NCBI GenBank assembly: GCA_015499985.1
Contig: JAAAUF010000113.1
Location: forward strand, 1-64,000
Direction: 5' to 3'
Origin: Haplosporangium gracile
Lineage: Eukaryota > Mortierellomycota > Mortierellomycetes > Mortierellales > Mortierellaceae
DNA: 64,000 nt
Each line of letters starts with the position of its first letter. Within the stretch, counting starts at the first letter, position 1. The notes under the pieces were generated by a model, which was not told the origin of the DNA, did not search any database, and saw only the letters and a list, made by a program, of their open reading frames with translations. Below, piece after piece: positions 23,715 through 35,328 of this stretch. The translations under genes and the position numbers were made by a program.

Positions 23715-26700
23715 ATGTCGAATTCGTCTTCCTCGGAGGGCGGCTTGGATCCCCTCGAGTACTACGCACTCTTGAAGCTAGTAGATGCCCCCGGCATTAT
23801 GGCAAGTTGCTCTCCTTTGTTTTGTTGTTGTTACTTTGTTTTGTTGCTTACAGCAGTAGTGAACACAGACAATATTTTTTAACCTTCAGTCGTACTGAGC
23901 GAAATCTTAACAGACCACTGGCAACTGACCCTCTACTTGCCTTTCTTTGACAACTTGTGGTTCTGTGGTTACACTTAACATTCCTCTTTCAGCCAGGACA
24001 AGGTCCAACCTGTAAATATGTCCAGACCCCACTAGTTCCTGTCAATGCCTCAACTCCTTTCTGGTCATGTCCAGCAGGGTAAGAACAACCACCGCCGTCT
24101 ATCTTGGTTTGGTGTCAACAACTGAACTTGTAGCTCACCAGTGACACCTCTTTTTGGTATTTCTAGCAACTACTGCATCTCACCCAGGCATGTGCAGCCC
24201 TGTCCGCCTGTATGTATTCTTTGCTTGATACACTCGCCCAAAGGCAGACTACAGGCAGAATTTCAATTACCAAAGGCATTTTGGCGCTAACACTTTTTAC
24301 TACATTTGTGTGTTAGGGATTCTACTGCCCTGCCAACACAGCGCAACCCATGTACTGCTGTGCAGGATACTACTGCTCCAAGGACACAAAGACATTGACC
24401 CTCTGCCCTCAGAACAACTACTGCCCCACCGGATCCGTCGATGGCGGCGTAAGTTGCAAAGATAGCTTTATACCGTTGGTTTGGACAACGCCCATCACAA
24501 ACACACGATGCTAACGCTGCATCTTCAATCAACACTAGACCTCTTGCCTTTGGCTGGCGTCGTGTCCTGCTGGAAGTTCCTCGGCATCCAAGTTCGGTCT
24601 GATTATCTTTGTTCTTGTCTTCATCATTGCTATCTGCATCGTTTTCTGGATCCACAAGCGCCTTCAGCGCGTCAAGATCCATCACCTGGAGAAGCGCCTT
24701 CGCTGGATCCACAACCACAATCTACAACACGACAACCCCTTGATGGTAGACGAAGCGGATCTGGAACGCGAGGATGATGATGATGATGAGAGTGAGGGAA
24801 GCAGCAGAAACGAACAGGTGATTCAAATAGAAGCGGACGACAAGGACCCTAACTCGAATGGAACTGGCGCTGCCAAACCAAAGCGACCCGCGTTGAAAAG
24901 AAAAGTCACCAGGGTCACTCATACCTTTGACATTGAGTTTGAGCACTTGGGCCTCACCCTTTCAAACGGAACTTCTATTCTCCAGGTACGGCATACTTCA
25001 CACATACCGTGTACAATTTCATTTGTTACCTCTAGAGCTTCAGAGAAGTGCTAATTGTACGCATTTTTTTAAAATATTGTCCTACAGAATGTGTCAGGTG
25101 TGCTGAGGAACGGACGGACATGCGCCATTATGGGACCCTCAGGATCTGGCAAGACCACGCTCATCTCGATGCTGACTTCCAAGATTCCAAAAGACGAAGG
25201 CCGGATCCTGATCAATGGACAAGAAGAGGACTTGAGTCACTACCGTAAGCTGATTGGATTTGTCCCGCAGGAGGATATTATGATGCGTGAGCTGACTGTG
25301 GATGACATCCTGCTTCATTCGGCCTATATGCGTCTCCCTGCCAACCTCAAGAGGGCACAGATGACGGAAAAGGTACTGGAAATTGTCGACTTTTTGGGTC
25401 TGAATTCGGTCATGGACTCTGTTGTCGGTGATGCAGAGAAGAGAGGCATCTCAGGAGGACAGAGAAAGCGCGTCAACATTGGCATGGAGCTGGTCACTGA
25501 TCCAAGTATCCTCTTCTTGGATGAGCCCACATCTGGTCTGGACTCGAGTACAAGTGGAGATGTCTGCCGATTGCTCAAGTCTATTGCCCGCCGCAAGGGT
25601 CTTACAGTTGCCGCTGTCATCCACTCGCCCTCTCCAGTCGCCTTTGACCAATTTGATGATCTTTTGCTTCTTGGTCATGGTGGTCGTGTGGTCTACCACG
25701 GTCCTCGGACAGAGGCCCCTCTTTACTTTGCTGCAATTGGATTCCCTATTCCCAAAGATGCCAGCCCTTCGGATTTCTATATGGATGTCATCTCAAACAA
25801 CGTTAAGTCCAACATCACCAAAAAGTTCAAGCCATTTTATCTTCACCGCTACTGGGATTCTTACTGCAAGCGTGCTCAGTGCTTCTACGCCGACAGTAAA
25901 ACTGGAGTCGATTACAAGCACCCTTCACCACACACTACCCGCCCTGCATCGCCAAACCCTCTGGCCAGGACTTCAGCCTATGCTAGCATGAACGAGTCCG
26001 CGATGTCGATTCAACAACATGGCCAGCCAGAGTCGTTGGCGATGACCACTCTGAGCGACAAACTGGCCTCTGCCTCTTCATCACCATCGACCCTCCACCC
26101 TTCTACAGCCTCAACCTCCAATCTCAATAAGGGTCACGGCCGCCAAAAAAGCGTTTCCATGGCGCAAGAAGCACCATTTTCTCCACCACGATCAGGCGTC
26201 TCAACCCCTCGTGCCTCAATGGCCATCTCCGACTTTCATTCAATGTACGACTCGCCACCCATGCCTGAACACCTTACTTGGATTGAAACACTTCAGAGGA
26301 CTGTCCGCGTCTTTTTGATCGACAGCCGCATGTGGTGGAGTGGAGTCTTTGCCGAGACCAAGGAAACCATCCTGGGTATCTTCCTCAAGCGCAAGGACCC
26401 CGTCCGCAACACCGCCTCGCCGTTCATGATGTTCTGGCTCTGTCTCTCGCGTGCCCGCCTCCAGATCTACCGAAACCAGCGCCAGTTCCTGTACGACCAA
26501 CTACTCCATCTGGGATGTGGCATGTTCATCTCCATTGCCGCCTCCAAGTTTGATTACCTCGGCAGTCAGCCTGACTTGGTCTGTGCGATGACCCCTTACC
26601 AACTCAAGTACACCTGCTCTCACCCCACGGACCACTTGACGGAGGTCGGTGTCTTTATCGCGCTCGGCGTTTGTTTTGCCGGTATCTCTGTTGGAGCGAT

Positions 26701-27292
26701 GACGTTTGGAAACGAAAAGATTGTCTACTGGCGCGAAAAGTCGTCGGGTCTCTTGACGTTTCCGTACTACCTGGCTAAGGTCATAGCCGACATCCCCCGC
26801 ATCGTCCTCGCCGGCATCATGTTTTCGATCTCGTTGATTATCTTCTTCAACGAGCGGTCCAACTACGTCTACCTCCTCTTCATCATCATTATGCTCTACG
26901 CCGTCGCCTTTGCAATGGGATACTTGCTCTCGGCGTTGGTCCCACAATCGCGTGTGTCGTTGGTTGGAACAGGATTCACGCTGGCCTGGGCAATCGTTTT
27001 TTCGGGAGATGCACCCGACCTGGCAGATGTGATGGACAGTGGTGCCTCGGGAGGATACAAGGCCTCCTCCTGGATCTGGGTCATCTCGGCGCCCCGGTAT
27101 GCAATCGAAGCGATCTACTTGAAGGAGTTACAGGCGAGACCCTGGCAAGAGATTGAGAGCCAGCCTCTGGCACATACGTACGAGTTGGGTCAGTTCTGGT
27201 GGTGCTTCCAGGCGATGGCGTGTATCTTGCTCGGATGGCACGTTCTGGCGTTCATCTGTTTCAAGCTCAAGGATCGCTCTAAGCAAAAGTAG
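23715..27292 (+). CDS. ABCG-family half-transporter with Cys-rich N-terminal domain
   Basis: Six exons, 23715-23801, 23993-24078, 24167-24209, 24317-24448, 24539-24985 and 25088-27292, sum to 999 aa. Residues ~30-135 are Cys-rich ('SCPAGNYC', 'CPPGFYCP', 'CCAGYYCSK'). A hydrophobic span (~144-165, 'LIIFVLVFIIAICIVFW') followed by KR puts them outside the cytosol. Then comes one nucleotide-binding domain: Walker A GPSGSGKTT (~281), Q-loop VPQED, signature SGGQRKR (~384), Walker B ILFLDEPTSGLD and H-loop VIHSPS. A Ser-rich linker and about six membrane spans complete the ABC2 domain. The order NBD then TMD is that of the White/ABCG family; the Cys-rich extension resembles plant ABCG24/28 types. 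Such half-transporters dimerise and export lipids or hydrophobic compounds at the plasma membrane; the substrate cannot be told. There is no cleavable signal peptide. Exon 1 leaves by a GC donor (ATG|GCAAGT), so the start is the least certain part. Confidence 0.92.
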
Positions 27293-28440
27293 ACAATCAC
27301 ATTCCCCCTTTCTATACTTATTTTTATATTTAATAATACAGCACTAATAATCGATCCTCCTCCTTCATCAAAGAAAGTAAGGTTCAGGGTGCGCTTAGAG
27401 CGATGGAACTTCTCAATATTTTCACGGATATCATTATCGGGTAGCAAAGCCAATGGTAAAAGGTCAGCAGTCAATGTGCATTGGCGAGGACGCAGTTAAA
27501 GTAATGAAAGATTTTTTTTCTTGCGTCCTAAAACCGCTTGGACAAACGATGGTGGAATCCAAGGATATAGCAAAGTTAGATTGTCAAGCCAACATCGCCA
27601 CCCATGCCATTGCTGTAGACAAGCGAGAACAATGAGCAAAACATAAACAACGACAATCAAGTATCATTTTCTTACCGACGCACAACCAGAACCATCGCTC
27701 TTCCATGCATTCATTTTTTTCATTCAACAGACGTGTTTTTATTTGTTAAAAAAACGAAAAAAAAAAATCTAAGAGGCTTTAGCTCACTGCTTTGCACCAT
27801 CACCTCCAGTCCTTTGGACACTGCCATTGACTCTCTGGACGTATGAACTATCTGGACGTTGAAGTAAACACCATCCTCAATTGTTTTAGCTGCCAGGGGT
27901 GGAGTCGTTTAGGATGTAGAGGTGCTTTAGGCTAGTTCGTCTTTCCGGTCGGACAAAATATGGAGCGACAAGGTACTGGCGGACGCTTGCAATCAGGGCA
28001 CGTATCAGTCATGACGATTACGATAAAGTGAGCAGTGTGTTCAGAATGAAGGACGGGAGAACTGGACGAGGTTGATCTTCTTTGAGAAAGGGTAAGGATG
28101 AATGGTGGAAAATGGGAATAAGAGGAAGGAGCAGACGGGGGGGGGGGGGNNNNNNNNNNGGAGGCGGCGCGTGGCTGTGTGAAGGAGAGTGAGTGTGGGT
28201 GAGGAAGAGAGAGAAGGGAAATACGAAAAGCTCTAAGGCAAAAGATCGCCACTTTTTAATGCATGACTTGAGAAGGAAAATTACTTCAGTTGTCAGTTAT
28301 GCAATGGTCACTTAAGCAATAGTCATTATCAATCGTTTACCGCCTCAACCTCAACCTTTTTTCTTTGCCATAGTCACTCGCCTCTTAAACTCCACCAGCA
28401 CACGAAGGCATTGACTGAAATTGAGATATTAAATACTATT
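27293..28440. other. intergenic with sequence gap
   Basis: This is the 3' flank of the ABC transporter. No gene is supported. On the minus strand the region around the gap is C/T-rich and looks like a promoter leader, but no coding sequence follows it. Confidence 0.5.
28150..28159. other. assembly gap (10 N) after a G run
   Basis: Ten Ns follow 13 consecutive Gs. The true distance is unknown. Read-through open frames across it are not meaningful. Confidence 0.98.
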
Positions 28441-29549
28441 CTTTATTCAATATGCTTCTTGGTCAACGTCGTCAACCTCAGAGTCTGAACTGTACTCATT
28501 GTTCCGATCTGTTTTATAAGCCGTGGCTCCTATAGTGGTATGTGGCCAGTGCTCCGCAAATCGATCCTGCTCCTAGTATTCTTAATATAACTCTCCATGT
28601 CTTGGAGCCCAACAATCCGCAACTCCTTCAGCCCTTTCGAACAGATCCAGTCCACTATCAAGCGTCATGGCAAGTCAATCATACTGACGAAAGGCCTCCT
28701 TGTCGCGTCGTCGGTAAGGAGGAAGGGGGGTATTCAACTCAAAGCCCAACCTCAACTCGCGCAATCGTGTCAGTCGAGCCAACTTAGTTTAGATCCTTTT
28801 CGTTGGAGATCGAGACTATCGTCGAGGCCACCTTCCACAGTGGTGTGTTTGCAGGTTGGCCCAGAATGTCACAGGTGATATCTGGGCGGAAGATTCTCCC
28901 GATTTGGCACAAAAGATCTCGAGCTCGGTACTAAAGATCCATTCGGAATCGACAGTCCCCTGGGCGTCCAACCATCGACTGTATCCACTCATGTATTTCT
29001 AAAAGAAGCGCAGTTCCTTGAGTCGGGGTGCTGAACATAAGAGGGGTCGATATCTTCGTTCAAAATGAAGGCCTCGCCCACAATGTGTAAGACCACGAGG
29101 GTTGACGCTGCATGTTCCTGGAGCGCCTCAAAAAATCCTTTGTATAGACGTAAAATGTCGAGTTGTCAAAAACGTCTCTTTATCCTGCGGGCAATCCACG
29201 ACTGATAAACTGTGCGAATTCGCCGTTTTTGCCGTAAAGGATTTTACGGACCTCTGTTGCCGTCAACTTTGAGAATATGGGTAGGCAATACTTGAAAAGA
29301 AAGGTCGTCGATCTCAATCATGATCGGGTGGATGAGATGGGCATGCGTTGTTAGCATATCGAGTTCGTCGTCCCTGCGCCAGTACCCGGCAAACCAATCG
29401 GCGTCGATGTGTCGCCAAAGTAAGGGGTGAGAGAGTTTATACCAGACCTTGCAGACGCGGATACGGACATTCAAGTCGTACTGGTCCAGAAAGTGTCCGA
29501 TTGCTTCCTGAACCTCGTACGGCAGGTCCTCAAATAACATTCCGCTCAT
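28441..29549 (-). pseudogene. F-box family pseudogene
   Basis: A good start at 29549 opens with MSGMLFEDLPYEVQEAIGHF and RVCKVWYKLSHPLLWRHID, a complete fungal F-box. The frame then ends at 29244. Further down, the family's C-terminal block appears as 'QYD*LAMTLDSGLDLF', where TGA replaces the Cys codon of QYDCLAMTLDSGLDLL in the intact relative at 48477-49679. The next block, corresponding to 'KDLRLVGLVDMEIYI', is only readable after a frame change. At least one nonsense mutation and several frameshifts make this a pseudogene. It lies beside another fragment of the same family (29860-30340) in the same orientation. Confidence 0.8.
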
Positions 29550-29859
29550 CTGATATTGGCCTCCTGCTTGCTTCTTGTTTGTAATGTTGATGAACAAAAA
29601 AAAACCGGACTCCAAGTTTCGCAAGAATTCCCTTATTTCGCCTACGCAGGCCATGCGAATGACTCCCAATCCATGGAGGTTTTTACGCATTTTTAAGTGT
29701 TTTTTTTTTTTTTTTTTTTGGTCCCTTTAACCCCCTGGGTAGCAATAATAGCATTCAATTTTCCTCTGGGGTCTTTAGGGATCATCAAGGGTTCTTTGGA
29801 AGCTGTTAAGACATATTACAAGGTTAGGTTCGACCATTTTTATTTTATTCTTTGGCTAT

Positions 29860-30340
29860 TCTTCCGCTTTTTTGTCTTTGGTATTCTTGATATATTGTTC
29901 AGACTCGAGCTACTCGTCCTTATCATCATGTCCTCCAAAACCATCATCTTGGTCCGAGGAAGACCCCATGTTATTACCATCGTCGTCTGAAAGACCATCT
30001 GCCCCTCAATCTGTCCAACAAGACTCGTGAGCAATAAACGCGTTCGGTCAATGCTCCGCAAACCATGCCTGCTCCATGTGGCCGTGGATATTGACTTTCA
30101 TGTCCTGCAGCCCAATCACTTACAAGTTTTTTAGGCTCTTCAAGTGATCCAACCCGATGTCCAATGTCATGGCCAGGCAATCGTCTTGTCGGAGTTCATC
30201 CTTGGCCTTTCGTCCGAGTTCATAGTAGGTGACCAATTCAGTGGCCGAGCACCAAACCAAGCACCCTTAGGTTTGTAAGACGAGTGAGCTGTAAACAGAC
30301 CTGGCACTGGAGATTGATGCTTTCCTAGACTGTGCCACCC
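29860..30340 (-). pseudogene. F-box family C-terminal fragment, degenerate
   Basis: The minus strand reads 'ESINLQCQVCLQLTRLTNLR', the equivalent of 'ESVNLQRQVYARLARFTKLR' in the intact gene. After a frame change it reads 'DDCLAMTLDIGLDHLKSLK', then '*VIGLQDMKVNIHG' and 'EQAWFAEH', followed by an acidic tail with more stops. No F-box is present. It is a second, more decayed copy placed upstream of the pseudogene at 28441-29549. Confidence 0.75.
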
Positions 30341-31005
30341 TTGACGCTAATACTCGCAGGTCTGCCGCCGATCGAGCGAGTGAGGAATTCTCGTGATATC
30401 AATGATAGCCGTTTCACAATATTAAAAAAACGCGTTCCTATTGTACGCCTACTCACACATACAGCCAGTGACACTCCGTCACACTATCCAGTTTCTTTTC
30501 CATGTCATTCTTTGTCGGCCTTGTTGTCTTCTTTGTTCTCATCCCTTATTCGCTCCCTCCATTTCCTTGTCTTTTTGTATATTCAAAAACCTCGCTCTCA
30601 CTCACTTTCTTCTCTTATCTCATTACAACCAACCCACACTGATTCGCCATTCTTCCCTATCCTTTCTTTACAATCTCCCTTTTCACAAATCCAATCAAAC
30701 ACAAACAAACACACACACCAAAAATGTTACCAAGAGCACCATCTTCCTTCCCTTCGAAGATAGTTGCCCTTGTGTCAGCCATTATTCAAAACGAAGGCAA
30801 GGAAAGAATAATTTTAATCAGTTGCATATTTAAGAAGTGAAAGTATTACAAATGTGAAAAGATTGTACAGAAGTAAAAGGAAAAAAAAATGATCTACAAA
30901 GGAAAGCAAAAGGATGGCGAAGAATATATACTAGGTGACGAGTGTGCAAAAAAACAAGTGCGTGTTGTGCAGACTGAGAAAGGAGGGTGGAGCCAGAAAC
31001 GTGCT
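30341..31005. other. intergenic
   Basis: A C/T-rich stretch (30480-30720) and the 3' flank of the bZIP gene. No gene is supported. Confidence 0.5.
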
Positions 31006-33453
31006 TTAGGCGTACTGGACTTCCGAGAAGGGCAGGAAGGTCTGTCGGTCTTGAATGATCTGCAAGTCAAGCTCTACAAGACCAGCCATCATCGACTCGT
31101 AAAGCCACTCCATCATGTTGGGGTCCTCCGCTGTGGGCGTGCTAACGGCAGAGATGGCTGTGTTCCCGTTCAAGTGAGTAAACATACGCATAAGGTCTTC
31201 CTGAGACAATTCGCTATCGATATCCCGATCGACATCCAGGCGACGGGCTGCCAGAGCCTGAACCGCCTGTGCCTCCTTCATAAGATCTAACTGCATCTTC
31301 CACTCAAGGGCCTCGCCCATCCGTCTGTCGCTCTCATAGTCCTGGGCCATTGCCTTGCTCTCTTCCTCCTGAGCAGCGGTCGCTGTGCTTGTCGAATCCT
31401 GCTTGTTCAAAGTCAGCTCTACGTTGTTGAGACCAGCAGATGCAATAGTCTGCATTAGCTCATAGATGACCCCGGAAATTAGCAAGGGGTTCTTTTCCAG
31501 TGTCGAGGGCTTCATGGAGGGAGATTCCATGCACATCCAGGGCCGATCCGACATGTCGTCCTCCTTGGATCCGAGAGGCTTGAGACCAAATTGAAGGTTG
31601 TCAACCAGACGAATCTCAGGGATAAGCGTGGTATGAATAAAGACGGGACTCTCGTCTTTCCAGGACTTGCCACTGACAGAGGACGAGTTGGGAACATCCT
31701 TGTTCAAGTTGGGCTTGATGATAGGCGACTGGGGTCGAGGCACGGTCAATGTAATGTTTTTGGCGTTGCTGGCGTTGGGGTTGATGGCAGTACGGGTGAG
31801 GAGCGATGTCAATAGCGACTGGCTCTCGCTCGAGAGAGATGTTGATGGGGTTAGCAGGAGTTGTTGAGGAGTAGCTGTCGATGCTGCGCGGGTGATAGTT
31901 GCCTGAGCCAATTGACGCTTGCTCGCCTCCAATTCCTCTTTGAGTCGCTGGTTCTCTGCCTGAACAATAGTCACTGCCTCTCGCAAATGCCGTGCCTCTG
32001 TCTTGTGCTGCTCAACCTGTCCTTCCAATGTACTAATGTATTCTGTGAGAAGGAAAAAAATATAAGTAAATTAATGTTAATCGACTTGCAACTTAGTGTA
32101 AAGATGTTTACGATGAGGCAAAATAGATGAATTACGCACCTTTTCTTCTGACACGGAAGTTTCTGGCGGAAATCTTGTTGCGGAGCTGTCGACGTTCCTT
32201 AGAGGTCATCTTCTTCAAGTCTTTTGAGGAAGGAATGTCGTCGGTCTTGATGCCGGGTTGAGTCTTGAGACCGTGTGTCTGTCCTGGCTCGTTGCTTTCT
32301 GCCGTTTCCGATTCATCTCCATCAGAATCCATGTTCTCATCATTTTCCTCAGCCTCCTTGGATGCCTCAATCAAATACTTGGTCGACTCCAACAAACGAG
32401 CCAAAGTCTCCTCGATTTCTTCCCGAGTAAGCTTTCCTGTAAACAGTTGAGGGACCAGTGGCGTCTGTATCTGCTGTTGAAGTAAAAACTGGAGGGTTGC
32501 TGCCGAGAGGGTGGTGTTGGTAGTTGAGGTCAAACTAGCCAATGTTGGAGGTGTCTTGGCGCTGATGGGTGTGAGTGCAGGCGGGGTCTCAGTCTTGGCC
32601 TTCTTCCGTGAGGCCGGTGACGGTTCGGGGCTAGATCGCTTCTTTGGAGATGATACCCGTGCTGGTGTTGGCGACGATGCCTTTGTAGGTGCCTTGATAG
32701 GCGCTGGTGCTGATGATGTGGGAGCAGCGGCGGCGGTAACTGCGGTTGATTTAGAAGAGTCTAGAAGTATGGCGACTATCGATTGAAAAAAATGGTGGCA
32801 AGTAGAGACAAAGTCGTTAGTAGTGTCTTGGCGGATACATTACAAAAATAGAAAAAAAACATGGCGTTGCTCTTGGGTACTTCTTATGGCGACTTACTTT
32901 GCGCAGTAGCAGCAGCGGCCGAAATGGATGCCTCGGGGGCCTTCATGGTAGAGGTGGCAGGTGATGCAGCAGGAGTAGCAAGGTTCTGAGGAGGGGTAGT
33001 GGACTCGGCAGGGGTGGTCAGCTGGGCAACCAAAGAACTGTTGTCGATGGAGTCGGTGATCGAGGTGACATGTGCCTGAGCCTGCTGTTCTTGCTGTTGC
33101 TGCAGGTTATGGGCAAGTAGAATGCGGAGGTCTTGTTCCTCTGCCTTGAGAGACTTTTCTGCTGGGGCAACCACTTGGTTTGGAAAGCCCTCGAGCAAAG
33201 GGAGGTTCTCGAGGTTGTTGAGACCGCCGAGGGTCGAGAGGTCGAGTAGCGAGTCTGTGGAGAGGCTTGAGGGACTGTTGGTCACGGCATTGAAGTCTTC
33301 GTTATTGAGGAGGAACGAGAACAGGTCCGAATTGGAATCAGCAGGGTCGAGGAGGTCAAGCTCAAAAAAGTCACCAAACATGGAATTGTTGTCGTTCATC
33401 GAGCTGTTGACAGGGTTGGAGTTGCCATCTGACATTGGGGTATTGTCGGCCAT
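31006..33453 (-). CDS. bZIP transcription factor
   Basis: Three exons, 33453-32898, 32760-32140 and 32042-31006, join in phase to give 737 aa. The N-terminal third is acidic and rich in Asp, Ser and Leu ('FFELDLLDPADSNSDLF'), which suits an activation domain, and contains a Gln run. A Ser/Pro/Thr linker follows with a basic patch 'SSPKKRSSPEPSPASRKK', a likely nuclear signal. The bZIP lies near the middle: basic region 'ERRQLRNKISARNFRVRRK', with the NxxSARNFRxRR core, then 'EYISTLEGQVEQ' and a leucine zipper continuing through 'LREAVTIVQAENQRLKEEL'. The last intron falls exactly between basic region and zipper. The C-terminus has no known domain. The target genes cannot be told. An upstream TGACGTG at 33895-33901 could be a bZIP-type site, but a single match is weak. 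Confidence 0.93.
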
Positions 33454-35328
33454 GGGGGAACAGAGTCGACTTTTAAGTTGACTTTCGATTGTAGCTTGGC
33501 GAGGAGGGTTGGCCTGGATGGGAATATGAGGATGAAAGGGAAAAGTAGAAAGGAAGTCAAGAGCGGAGCTGTATGTGAAGGCTGGGGAATGAGTGGGAAA
33601 GGATGAGGAAGGTGGTTATTGAGGGTGAAGGAGGTGAAAGGACGGAAGAGTGAAGAAGAAAGGAAGAGAAGAAAGAAGTGAATTTTGACCCAACAAAGCA
33701 TCGATTAAATCATTTTTCTGCGGGGAAGTGCGGCGCAGAGTGTAAGAGACCACTTAGAGAAATGACCCGAATCAGCAGAAAAACGACACACATACAACAC
33801 GCACCAATCGCATCCGAATCGAGCCTTTTCCTTTTCTTTTTCTCTTATCGCACTCACTCACTGGAGACACTTGGCATCACTGGGGTGCCGCAATTGACGT
33901 GACAAGACAAAGCAAAACTTTGTCTGGAGACAACTTTTTTTTTTCTTCTTTTTTCGTGGCGACGTGCTGTTTCTTTTATCAACTTTATGTGTGTCCCCTG
34001 TTTCGTCTTGTTTCCTTCTTTGCCACCAATAACAACGACAACAACGCAATGAATGAATGAACCATGAGTAGATACTGCGGCCCTTTCTTTCCCGCGAGTG
34101 AGCTCCCGGCCCTGTGTGAGTATAAAATACAGTTAAGTCGGCTCCCATAATCATGAAAAATGACGGCATTCCACTGTATTTTTCAATTGCTTCTGGCAAG
34201 ATCCATTTCACATTTGTCACACACACACAGCCTTTGTCCTGATTTGTGACTGACAAATCGCTGACGCGTCGCGCCTGCTGCCATTCGCCGAGTGTCATGT
34301 GATTGATTACGGGTCGTAATTTTCCTCTTTCGGTCAAGCTGTCCCCTTAATCTTTCTCCTTCTCTCCTTCATCTCTGAGCGGACCATTGGCTAACAGGGG
34401 GTATTGAAGACGCATAATGAAAAGCGGACCTTCTTGCACATAGTTCAGCTCGTCTAGTTCCTTGATCGGGTATTTGCAGTGCACTACCAATCAACCAATG
34501 GTTGCATTAATGCGACAGTAAGAAGATGATACTCCCAAAAAAAAAAAACGATCAGCGACAAGAGCAGCTACTGCACACTCCAACCCCTCTTTCTCTTCGC
34601 TCTCTCTTGTCTTTTCTCCAATGCTCATATACCATTGAAAGGTTGCCTCTTCCCGATGTGTATGTTCAAACTGTTCAAAGATGTTACATTTTCACACATT
34701 TTGTTCGGCTTCGACAGATCATTCGATCCACATTCCAGATGTTCATATCTCAGTCTGTCAAGCAACATCAGCGATAGGAACATGGTCGTCTGATAGCCGC
34801 ACAAAAGGACTGACTGTATGTTACTTTCGGGTAATGCGATGGTGAATGATGGCCATGCGCGCGTTTACTCCCCTCACTCCTTCCTTGAAAAAGGGAGTAT
34901 GCAAAGGTGTCCCTGTGTGCATGCACAAAACATGGTCCTTCTGTTGTGTTTTTTGTGTTTTTTTTGTTGTTGTTTCGCTGCGATCACGGGAACATCAATA
35001 TCAGCAGCAACACCCACTTTGCGTGCACAGACAGCATGGGTCATCTTTCCGCCCATTGGTCGCCTGTCCTGTCTTCTATGTGTATGTGCTTGCTTGTTTT
35101 GCTTTTACTTTAGTAGTGCGTTGCTTGTGCTTCTGTTGTTAGTTAGCCTCTGTTTTTCTTGCTGTTCCTTTATCCCTTCGCCCTGCCCTCCTTTCCTTTG
35201 ATCTTTCTCCCCTTTCCCTCTTCACCGTTCCTGATTGTATCCCTTTACTCTACTCCCTTACTCCTCATTCAGAAAACAACAACTGCATTCATTCGTTCAC
35301 TCAATAGTTCCTTTTCTGCAATTCACCG
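33454..35328. other. long intergenic region between divergent genes
   Basis: This 1.9 kb lies between the starts of the bZIP gene (minus) and the F-box/LRR-type gene (plus). It holds both leaders, T and A homopolymers at 33932-33942 and 34538-34549, and C/T-rich DNA from 34950 to 35328. Cys- and Leu-rich open frames there reflect composition. No gene is supported. Confidence 0.5.

Noticed and set aside
34818..35201. Leu/Cys-rich 127-aa open frame resembling a membrane protein
   Set aside because: It lies in the T/C-rich leader of the gene at 35329, and the hydrophobicity follows from base composition.
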